A stretch of DNA of 8,419 nucleotides, taken from Planctomycetaceae bacterium UBA6894. GTDB lineage: Bacteria > Planctomycetota > Planctomycetia > Gemmatales > Gemmataceae. Location: the NCBI GenBank assembly GCA_002451275.1, contig DKBS01000014.1, positions 1 through 8,419 of the forward strand, in the 5' to 3' direction. Below, one piece after another: positions 1 through 6,700 of this stretch. The position numbers and the translations under genes are program-made. The notes beneath the pieces were generated by a model. That model was not told the origin of the DNA and did not search any database. It saw nothing but the letters and a program-made list of their open reading frames with translations. The stretch's first letter is position 1, and the number at the start of each line of letters is the position of its first letter.

Positions 1-19
1 GCAGACCTCGCATTGAACT

Positions 20-69
20 AGGTTATACCTATGCCCGATCGGTACAACAGCGTTTAAGCCGTATAACCT
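20..69. repeat. Perfect 9-base inverted repeat AGGTTATAC / GTATAACCT
   Basis: AGGTTATAC at 20-28 is the exact reverse complement of GTATAACCT at 61-69, separated by 32 bases. The left arm with its flank (AGGTTATACCT, 20-30) is itself nearly palindromic, and the spacer contains the perfect palindrome CCGATCGG (35-42). This could be a pair of operator half-sites or a long-looped hairpin in a transcript; the sequence does not decide which. There is no T-tract after it, so an intrinsic terminator is unlikely. Confidence 0.5.
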
Positions 70-132
70 TTCAGCAACTTCACTCTAGCCGCCCAAAAAG
101 GTAAAACAAGGGCTTACCCAAGAAAATTTTAA

Positions 133-186
133 TTTAACCGGCTACCAACCAAACCCGGTTCCCCCGGTTGAGGGCATCTGGTTAAA
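133..186. repeat. Imperfect inverted repeat TTTAACCGG / CTGGTTAAA with inner short repeats
   Basis: TTTAACCGG (133-141) pairs with CTGGTTAAA (178-186) over nine positions, with one G-T wobble. Within the 36-base spacer a second pair, CAACC (146-150) and GGTTG (166-170), is separated by 15 bases, and AACC-C-GGTT (152-160) forms a small palindrome. The nested arrangement could fold as a branched stem in RNA or act as a protein-binding site ahead of the gene at 262. The repeats are short, so chance cannot be excluded. Confidence 0.4.
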
Positions 187-248
187 CTTGGCTAACTTTG
201 CCGGCTCCGGGCTAAACCAATGCCTGGCTACCGAAATCACGGCCTGCC

Positions 249-256
249 AAGGAAGG
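249..256 (+). promoter_or_regulatory. Ribosome binding site that sets the start at 262
   Basis: AAGGAAGG lies five bases before the ATG at 262. The upstream in-frame ATG at 220 has no comparable purine-rich site and would add 14 polar residues unlike the rest of the protein. The start at 262 is therefore preferred. Confidence 0.6.
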
Positions 257-261
257 CGCGC

Positions 262-942
262 ATGGACGAGCTGAAACCCTGGGATTTGCTCGAGGATGTG
301 CGCCGCCTTTCCCCCGGGCTGCTTTTTGTGGCCCTGCTGGTTGGTGTGCTTTTATGGGGATTCGGCGGGCGACTGTACCGGTTTTGGGTGATCTTGTTGG
401 CCACCCTTTTGGGTGGGGCCGCCGGTCTGGAAATGGGGCCCAGCCTGGGACTTCAGCGTCTGGTTGCCGCCGCATTGTTTGGTGCCACCGCAGGGGCATT
501 GGCCCTATCCCTTTTTGATGTGGTTGTTTTCCTTCTCGGCGGTGCCGCTGCCACCTTGCTGGTTCTGCAGATTGGAACCGGTCAAACGGACCCCCTTCCC
601 TTCTTTTTGGCGGGCGGATTGGCGTTTCTGCTATTGAGAAGCCTTTTCCTGGTCGTTTTCACTTCGGGAATAGGTACCGCCCTGATCGGAGCAGGGGTGG
701 TGGGTCTGCTTGAATCCAAACTGGAAACCGGCTCAGCCGGCTGGCCTGAGGCCCACCACGACATGGTCGCGGGCATAGGGGCGGTGATGTGTTTGTTGGG
801 CTGTGTGGCACAATGGCTCACACGAAAATGGTTCAAAAGCGGCGAAGCGCCGGCTCCTCCCCCGGCACCGGACAGCGGACGAAATTCCCGCCCCTCGTAT
901 TTTGGTACTGGGGGCTTCGCGACGGACAGCCGACCGCGTTAA
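262..942 (+). CDS. Seven-helix membrane protein, DUF4203/TMEM198-like
   Basis: This predicted inner-membrane protein has 226 residues when started at the ATG at 262. About seven hydrophobic segments are visible, near residues 18-36, 40-60, 65-83, 85-104, 112-129, 130-150 and 168-186. A short soluble N-terminus precedes them, and a polar, proline-rich tail of about 38 residues (APAPPPAPDSG onward) follows. The pattern of a glycine-rich first helix, then FGGRLYRFW and a glycine-rich second helix (LLGGAAGLEMG), recalls the DUF4203/TMEM198 group of small polytopic proteins. That resemblance comes from reading the sequence and is not a search result. No catalytic motif is visible and the function is unknown. 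The gene lies 39 bases before the small membrane protein gene and may be co-transcribed with it. A longer form from an ATG at 220 is possible but less likely. Confidence 0.75.
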   Translation: MDELKPWDLLEDVRRLSPGLLFVALLVGVLLWGFGGRLYRFWVILLATLLGGAAGLEMGPSLGLQRLVAAALFGATAGALALSLFDVVVFLLGGAAATLLVLQIGTGQTDPLPFFLAGGLAFLLLRSLFLVVFTSGIGTALIGAGVVGLLESKLETGSAGWPEAHHDMVAGIGAVMCLLGCVAQWLTRKWFKSGEAPAPPPAPDSGRNSRPSYFGTGGFATDSRPR

Positions 943-981
943 TCCTGCACGCCCGGTGGGAAAAACAAGGGAAAATCGCTC

Positions 982-1218
982 ATGGCCATCTGGACTGTTT
1001 GCCTGCACGCGGTTTTGCTGTCTAGCTTGACCCAACCTCCTGGCACTCCGCCCGGGTCGCCCCCGGGTTCGGCAGCCTCCGGTACACCATCGACCCCCAC
1101 AGCCACCGGTGCGCCATCCCAGGGAGAGGTCCCCTTGGGCCTGCATGTTTTCGCGGTGGCCCTTTTGGGCGCCATTACCACCGTACTGGTTTACCCCACG
1201 CGACGCAGCCAGTCCTGA
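982..1218 (+). CDS. Small hypothetical protein with signal-like N-terminus and C-terminal membrane helix
   Basis: The product has 78 residues. Residues 1-16 are hydrophobic like a signal peptide or first membrane segment, though without a positively charged start. Residues 18-49 form a Pro/Gly/Ser/Thr/Ala linker (TPPGSPPGSAASG and similar). Residues 52-71 form a clear membrane helix (GLHVFAVALLGAITTVLVY), and the end (PTRRSQS) is basic, which suits a cytoplasmic tail. A purine-rich site AAGGGA (967-972) sits nine bases before the ATG. I do not recognise the family. The order of short hydrophobic start, extracytoplasmic linker, helix and basic tail is coherent for a real protein, but low-complexity GC-rich DNA can produce such frames by chance. 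Another overlapping frame (about 803-1030) shows no such organisation. Confidence 0.5.
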   Translation: MAIWTVCLHAVLLSSLTQPPGTPPGSPPGSAASGTPSTPTATGAPSQGEVPLGLHVFAVALLGAITTVLVYPTRRSQS

Positions 1219-1231
1219 GTCTCCGGGGAAT

Positions 1232-1247
1232 GCAAGCCGGGGCTTGC
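1232..1247 (+). other. GC-rich hairpin in the gap before bioB
   Basis: GCAAGCC (1232-1238) and GGCTTGC (1241-1247) are exact reverse complements, foldable as a six-base-pair stem with a CGGG loop. It lies 14 bases after the stop of the small membrane protein gene and about 84 bases before bioB. No run of T follows, so it is not a classical intrinsic terminator. It could mark a transcript end, a processing site, or nothing. Confidence 0.4.
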
Positions 1248-1250
1248 TGG

Positions 1251-1279
1251 TTGTGCCCGCACGCCCGGCCCCCTAATCT
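1251..1279 (+). promoter_or_regulatory. Weak candidate promoter for the bioB gene run
   Basis: TTGTGC (1251-1256) and TAATCT (1274-1279) are 17 bases apart, the usual spacing for a sigma-70 promoter, but each matches its consensus at only three of six positions. It follows directly after the hairpin at 1232-1247 and would start transcription about 45 bases before the bioB ATG. Only the spacing and location support it. Confidence 0.2.
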
Positions 1280-1330
1280 GGAAATCAATCACGACGATCC
1301 ACCAACGGATTGTGACCGAGGGACGATTGA

Positions 1331-2488
1331 ATGAGCACAATGGAAAAGGCGAATGGAAAGCTCCACCCCGTCCTGGAAAACCGCGACGACAACACCCTGA
1401 ACGATACCCCCTTTGACTTGCTGGCCCTTGCCAAAAGGATCACGAGCGGGGGCGATATCACCCGAGAGGAGGCTGATGCCTGCTTCCGCCTGCGGGGCGA
1501 CGCGGTCTACGATCTGATGTACGCGGCAAACAAGGTGCGGCGTCATTTCCACGGTAACAAGGTAACCTTCTGCAGCATCCTGGCCTCCAAGTTTGGCCGC
1601 TGCAGCGAAGACTGCAAATTCTGCGCCCAGTCGAGCTTCTACAACACCGGCATCGATCCCCACTCGATGATGGAAGGCAGCGAGGTGGAAAAGGCCACCG
1701 AATTCGCCCGTGAAAACGGGGCCAGCGCCTTCGGCATCGTGAACAGCGGCCGAGGCCCCACCCAGCGCGAATGGCCGAAGATCATGGACGCCGTGAAGGC
1801 CATGAAAAAAGTTGATGGCATCTGCCACTGCGCGACCTTGGGCACCCTGTCACCCGAGCAAGCCCGCGACCTAAAGGATGCTGGCGTGCGGCGCATCAAC
1901 CACAACCTGGAAACCTCCGAGCGGCACTACGCCAACATCGTCACCACCCACACCTGGCAGGACCGCGTCAAGACGCTGAAGCTGGCCCAGGAAGTGGGTC
2001 TGGAAACCTGTTCGGGCGGCATTTTCGGAATGGGTGAAACGGTGGAGGACCGGGTGGACCTGGCCTTCAGCTTGAAAGCCCTGAACCCCGATGTAGTGCC
2101 CCTGAACTTCCTGCACCCGATCGAGGGCACCCCGCTGGCGCACCTGAAGCCGCTGCAACCGCTGGTGATCCTGGGGATTATCGCCACCATGCGCCTGATC
2201 CTTCCCAAGCAGGACCTGAAGGTGGCGGGTGGTCGCGAGAAGAATCTGCGCGACATGCAGAGCTGGGGCTTTTATGCCGGGGCCACCAGCGGCTTGATCG
2301 GCAATTACCTGTCCACCTACGGGCGCGCCAACAGCGAAGACCTGCAAATGATCCGCGATCTGGGCCTCACTTGGGACGATGACCGGGTAGGCGGCGGGGA
2401 TCCGGATGTGATTCCGGCCGAAACCCTGGGCAACGGCCAGAAAAGGGCCAACGGGTCCTTGTCCTTGACTGTGCTGGCAGGCAGCTAA
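1331..2488 (+). CDS. bioB: Biotin synthase, probably the type with an atypical auxiliary Fe-S cluster
   Basis: BioB is a cytoplasmic radical-SAM enzyme that inserts sulfur into dethiobiotin to form biotin. The 385-residue product has the radical-SAM cluster motif at Cys91, Cys95 and Cys98 (GRCSEDCKFCAQSS), the SGRGP segment (139-143), the NHNLETS motif (190-196, with Glu194 where E. coli has Asp155), CSGGIFGMGE (227-236) and the AGGRE and AGATSG segments near the end. Compared with E. coli, Cys128 and Cys188 are kept as Cys167 and Cys227. Cys97 is replaced by Gly135 and Arg260 by Lys297. Extra cysteines occur at Cys81 (TFCSILASKFGRC) and Cys165 (ICHCATLG). This fits the reported type II enzymes, which use a 4Fe-5S auxiliary cluster. 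The N-terminus is about 38 residues longer than in E. coli. GAGGGA (1318-1323), seven bases before the ATG, supports the start; Met4 is an alternative. bioF follows after 48 bases. Confidence 0.95.
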   Translation: MSTMEKANGKLHPVLENRDDNTLNDTPFDLLALAKRITSGGDITREEADACFRLRGDAVYDLMYAANKVRRHFHGNKVTFCSILASKFGRCSEDCKFCAQSSFYNTGIDPHSMMEGSEVEKATEFARENGASAFGIVNSGRGPTQREWPKIMDAVKAMKKVDGICHCATLGTLSPEQARDLKDAGVRRINHNLETSERHYANIVTTHTWQDRVKTLKLAQEVGLETCSGGIFGMGETVEDRVDLAFSLKALNPDVVPLNFLHPIEGTPLAHLKPLQPLVILGIIATMRLILPKQDLKVAGGREKNLRDMQSWGFYAGATSGLIGNYLSTYGRANSEDLQMIRDLGLTWDDDRVGGGDPDVIPAETLGNGQKRANGSLSLTVLAGS

Positions 2489-2493
2489 ACCTC

Positions 2494-2510
2494 CAGGCCC
2501 GTTCGGGCTG
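2494..2510 (+). other. Small hairpin between bioB and bioF
   Basis: CAG-G-CCC (2494-2500) pairs with GGGCTG (2505-2510) around a GTTC loop, leaving one bulged G. A TTTTT run occurs only at 2522-2526, eleven bases after the stem, so the arrangement is a poor intrinsic terminator. It may affect the relative expression of bioB and bioF, or stabilise the 3' end of the bioB message. Confidence 0.3.
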
Positions 2511-2536
2511 ACGAAACCGGATTTTTGGGGTGCCCG

Positions 2537-3721
2537 ATGCGCCCTTTTTGGCTGGATGAATTACGGCAGACCCGGGCGCAAGGTAACGCCCGGGTCCGTC
2601 GCTGTTTGCGGCCCGATCCGGCCCACCCCGCCCGGGTGATCTGGAAAAAAAAGTCGCTGCTACTTTTTGCCTCGAACGACTACCTGGGTCTGGCCCGCGA
2701 TCCAAGACTGGCCCGCTTGGCGAGCACCGCAGGCCGCAGGGAGGGTAGCGGGTCAGGAGCTTCCCCGCTGGTAAGCGGTTGGCTTCCCAGCCTGCGCGCG
2801 CTTGAAAAGGAGCTGGCCTCGTTTGAGCAAGCTGACAGGGCTTTGGTTTTCTCCTCGGGTTTCTCAGCCAATCTGGCGGCCATTGCCAGCCTTGCGGGAA
2901 AGGGAGACCTGATCCTTTCCGACGAACTCAACCACGCCAGCCTGATCGACGGATGCCGCCTGTCCCGGGCCACCGTTTGTGTGTACCGTCACGGCGACGC
3001 CCACCATGCCGGCATCCTGGCCCGTGAGCACCTGCCTGGCCACCGGCGACTTCTGGTGGTGACCGATTCGGTGTTCAGCATGGATGGAGACAGCGCCCCC
3101 CTGGAGGCCTTGGCGGAACTCACCCTGCGGCATCAGGGCCTTCTGGTCGTGGACGAAGCCCATGCCACCGGTGTGATGGGCACCGATGGGCGGGGCTTGG
3201 CCCAGACGGTGGAAGGTGCTCTCAAGGATTCTCCAAGCAGCCTGGTGCGGGTGGGAACCCTGAGCAAGGCATTGGGGGCGCAGGGCGGTTTCATCGCCGG
3301 GGACAAAGGCCTGGTGCGGTGGCTGGTCAACAAGGGTCGCAGCTATCTTTTCTCCACCGCCCTGGCACCTGCCGCAGCCGCAGCCGGGCGAGCAGGTTTG
3401 AAAATCGCCCAAACGGAGCCATGGCGACGCGAAAAGGTGCTTCGCCTGGCGGCGCTTTTCCGCGAAAAGCTTGCCGAAACGGGTTTTTCCATCCTCCCCG
3501 GGACTTCCCCTATCGTTCCGGTAATTCTGGGGGATTCCAGACGCGCGGTGGCCTGGTCCACCGCCCTGGCTGAGAAGGGCTTTCTGGTTCCGGCCATCCG
3601 TCACCCGTCGGTTCCCAGGGATGGGGCCCGATTGCGGATCACCTTTTCAGCAGCCCAAGAGGATGCCGACGTGCTGGATTTGGCAGCCGGCCTGGGCGCA
3701 CTAAAGCAATCTGGCGGTTAA
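2537..3721 (+). CDS. bioF: 8-amino-7-oxononanoate synthase (BioF)
   Basis: BioF is a pyridoxal-phosphate enzyme of the alpha-oxoamine synthase family that condenses a pimeloyl thioester with L-alanine to give 8-amino-7-oxononanoate, releasing CO2. The product has 394 residues from the ATG at 2537, close to the usual family length. Visible motifs are NDYLGL (47-52), SGFSANLA (107-114), the cofactor-stacking His133 (ELNHASLIDG), Asp206 and His209 (VVDEAHATG), the Schiff-base Lys244 (GTLSKALGAQGG) and the C-terminal RITFSAAQ (367-374). The segment AIRHPSVPRDGARLRITFSAA is close to the BioF form (AIR-P-VP-G-ARLR) and argues against the sister enzyme 2-amino-3-ketobutyrate ligase, as does the adjacent bioB. 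A TTG at 2525 could extend the protein by four residues, but no strong ribosome site favours it. The large membrane protein gene follows after 42 bases. Confidence 0.93.
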   Translation: MRPFWLDELRQTRAQGNARVRRCLRPDPAHPARVIWKKKSLLLFASNDYLGLARDPRLARLASTAGRREGSGSGASPLVSGWLPSLRALEKELASFEQADRALVFSSGFSANLAAIASLAGKGDLILSDELNHASLIDGCRLSRATVCVYRHGDAHHAGILAREHLPGHRRLLVVTDSVFSMDGDSAPLEALAELTLRHQGLLVVDEAHATGVMGTDGRGLAQTVEGALKDSPSSLVRVGTLSKALGAQGGFIAGDKGLVRWLVNKGRSYLFSTALAPAAAAAGRAGLKIAQTEPWRREKVLRLAALFREKLAETGFSILPGTSPIVPVILGDSRRAVAWSTALAEKGFLVPAIRHPSVPRDGARLRITFSAAQEDADVLDLAAGLGALKQSGG

Positions 3722-3763
3722 GATTTAACTGTTGAGTGAATCGGTCGGCCAGGGGCCAGGCAT

Positions 3764-6700
3764 ATGCGGGCAATACGACTCGACCAATGGTTGGAAAGCC
3801 GTTCGCCGGCCGGTGTGCTTGCCCCCATGCGGATCCTGGAGCGCATGGAAACCGGGGGTGTGGCCTGGCTTGGGAACCGACGTATTCTGGCCCGCGGATT
3901 CCTTGTGGTTTCCCGTCAGGATCTGTGGCGGAAGGTGGAACCCGAGGAGGTTTCCGTCCCCCCCACCCGGCTGCTGCCAGACACTGTCCTATTGCTACTC
4001 AAGCCGCCCGAGGATGAAGCCAAGCTTCTGGAATCTCCTGGCCTGGTGCAACAGGCGCAAACGCCCGGGGTCATTTCCGAAGAGCAGGAGCGGCTTGAAA
4101 AAAGGCGGGCTGAGACGCTGGGGAAACTCACCCGCCGTCTGGTGATGGCCAGGCTGGAGCAGGTGCTTTTGGAACGGGGCTGGGGGCCGGAACAAGCGCT
4201 TGAATTCGCCGCCCAAATCCCCGCCTGCGAGATGGACGAAATCCGGCAGGTGCTCGCGCGCGACGGACGGTGCCGCCATGAGGCCCCGGTGGAAAGGGTG
4301 CTGCTAGAATTTCTTCCCTGGTTCGGCATGCTCTCGACCCTGGAACCGGAGCGACTGGGGGCTTTTTTCCCCGGACTGGCGCCCCTTACCGCCCGAAACC
4401 TCGCGGACATGCTGGAAAGCAGGGCCCGTCTGGGACTGATCGTCCAGGAGTCGCTGGATCGCGACTACCCGATCCACCCGGGCGGCCTGGCGGCCGATGA
4501 AGAAATCGACCCCTACCTGGAAAAGCACCGACGTTTGGCGGAGGAAGCCGAGTCCCAGGGGCAGTGGATCACCGCCGCCCTGGAACAGGTGCGCGAGTCC
4601 CGGCTATGCGTGGGAAAGCGTTCGGAGAACGCCTTGGCCCGGGCCAGAGCCAACTTGCGGCTGCTGGTGGAATCGATAGGCAGCCCCCTCGGGCTGAACG
4701 AGACCGAGGTGGAATCGTTCATCTCGGCGCTGGATCCGGTGCTGGACAAGGCCGAGCAGGGGGAATCAAGGGAAGAAGCGGCCTTCTTGCGCCATTTGCA
4801 AGCCATGCGGGACGGCCTGGCGAACAAGGCCTACGCGCTGGACGTGGTTGAATACGCCATCTCGCTGGGCGTCAGGCCCTGGAAACGGCAACTGCATTAT
4901 CTGGGACTGGTGCAGGTTTCAGGCCGCCTGAAAACTCTCTTGGGCCTGTTGCCTGTCATGCGGGTGCCGGACCAGTGCCGGGTCACCCTGCAACGATTGC
5001 TGGGCCAGAGCTCGCACCACTCCGAAGCCCAGGTCCGGATGCTGTTTCATCCGCTGATTGACAGCGCGCTCGACGACGTCGGACTGATCGCGGACAATCC
5101 TCTGGAGCGTGTCGCCCGGCGCAAGATCATCCAGGAACTCATCGACCGCATCCTCGACCAGGGCCACATCACCTTTTACGACCTGCGCGACGCCCTGAGC
5201 CGCAACCATTTGAAGATGCACGATATACGTGACCCGGCGGAATGGCTGCAGGGGGATCCCCTGCTGCGCCTGGACAGGCGCCTGGCCGCCCCGCTGGACG
5301 GCATTTACCGTCCTTGCCCGGTTTACAGCCGCATTCTTGAACGGATCACCTCGCTGGGGTTCGGCACCGGTGTGGGCAGGTGGCTGGTGAGCAAGGTGAT
5401 CATTCCCTACGGGTTGGCCGCCCTGCTGGTGGTGATGGTGCACGCCCTTTGGGAACACTTTGGCGGGGATGGCACCAACGCGGTCACGGCCACCGGCGAG
5501 GCCGCCCAGGCCGTCGCCGAGGCTGTGGGGGAAAGCCAGGGGGAATCGCTTCAGAAAACCGCCACGAACGTGGCACTGTCGGTCCACACCAAGCCACCAC
5601 CCTCGGTGATTACACCGGGCAACCTGCTTGCCCTGGGAGCGCTGGGCACGGTTTTCCTGCTCTTCACCAATCACCCTGTGCTGCGCAGGGCGGCTTGGCG
5701 CATGCTGTGCGCCCTGGGGGACGCCATTCATTGGCTGGTGCATGACCTGCCCGAAATCCTTCCCAGCCACCCGCTGTTCCTGTACGCGGTACGTTGGCCG
5801 CTGGCGATCCTGTGGCACTCCCTGTTCAAGCCCCTGGCCGTGGTGCTGATTTTATTCTGGTTGACCGGCACCGAGTTCCACTGGACCAGCCCGGTGCTTT
5901 TCGCCTCGTGGCTGGGGGTAGCGGTGGCGCTGATGAGCCGCCAGGCGCGGGTGGCGGAGGAATGGTTTGCCGGTGTGCTGCGCGAAGCGCTGTTGGCACT
6001 GCGGTCGGGCGTGCTGATGCGCGCACTTGGCGTGCTGAACGAACTGTTCCGCATGGCAACCCGATGGTTCGACACCCAGATGGCCAATGTGGAAACCCTG
6101 CTCCGCGTCCGGCAGCGGGACAATGCCGGACAACTGGGCGGCAGGGCCCTTCTCAGCCTGCTGTGGTTTCCCATGGGATGGCTGGGGCGATTCACCTTCG
6201 TGGTGCTGATTGAACCGATGTTGCACCCGCTCAAGCTGCCCATCAGCTTCCTGGCGGCCAAGGTGATTTATCCCTTCCTGTACCCTTTCACCACCGATGT
6301 GGCGATACCCGCTCTCACCCCCATGATGGGAGCCCTGACCGCCGGACTGGTGATGGGCGTGCTGGTGTTTCTGCTGCCAAACGCCTTTGGTTTCTTCTTT
6401 TGGGAATTCCGGGAAAACCGCGGGCTGTACGAAGCCAACCGGCCCGAAAGGCCGGCACCCGACGGGGCCGGCCCCCACGGGGAAACCATGGCGGTGCTGC
6501 TGGAACCGGGCCTGCACGGCGGCGTGCTGCCTGCCCTTTTCAGCAAGCTTCGTAGCGCCAGTTTGCCCGCCACCGAGGGCGGCACACGCGCCGCGCAACG
6601 CGCGTGCGAACGCAAGCTGGAATTGCTCCGTGAGGGGCTTGGCCGATTTTTCCGCCGGAATTTTCTGGACGTGCTCGGGGTGTCCCTAGCCTGGAAACAA

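Larger units (their letters stand above)
1..261. other. Non-coding upstream region, A+T-richer, with inverted repeats
   Basis: No plausible gene was found here on either strand. The base composition is visibly more A+T-rich than the coding part (for example the run around 122-137), which suits an intergenic regulatory region. It holds a perfect 9-base inverted repeat (20-28 with 61-69), an 8-base palindrome CCGATCGG (35-42), a short pair GGTAA/TTACC (100-104 with 114-118), and a longer-spaced inverted repeat (133-141 with 178-186). The motifs GGTT and AACC recur throughout. I could not identify a convincing sigma-70 promoter, tRNA or riboswitch. The region probably contains the promoter of the membrane protein gene that starts at 262, or the terminator of an upstream gene outside the window. 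Confidence 0.6.

Noticed and set aside
146..170. Possible BirA (biotin repressor) operator: AACC and GGTT 15 bases apart
   Set aside because: Only the inner four bases of each half match the known TTGTAAACC/GGTTTACAA arrangement, the outer bases do not, and the site lies more than 1.1 kb before bioB, ahead of an unrelated gene.
1289..2347. Minus-strand open frames opposite bioB
   Set aside because: The plus strand encodes an unmistakable biotin synthase with all radical-SAM motifs, so these are mirror frames.
2537..3721. 2-amino-3-ketobutyrate CoA ligase as the identity of the BioF-like protein
   Set aside because: The C-terminal AIR...VP...ARLR segment and the adjacent bioB favour BioF, and no threonine dehydrogenase gene is nearby.
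3764..3900. S4-like RNA-binding start (IRLDQWL) in the giant protein
   Set aside because: Only a few residues recall the S4 domain opening RLDKWL; the following residues do not continue the S4 pattern.
4919..5818. Long open frame on the minus strand (about 299 residues) opposite the giant protein gene
   Set aside because: It is Gln/Arg/His/Gly-rich, lacks domain motifs and lies entirely opposite a coherent coding frame; long antisense frames are common in GC-rich genes. The same applies to minus-strand frames at 2864-3604, 5852-6598 and 6998-7846.
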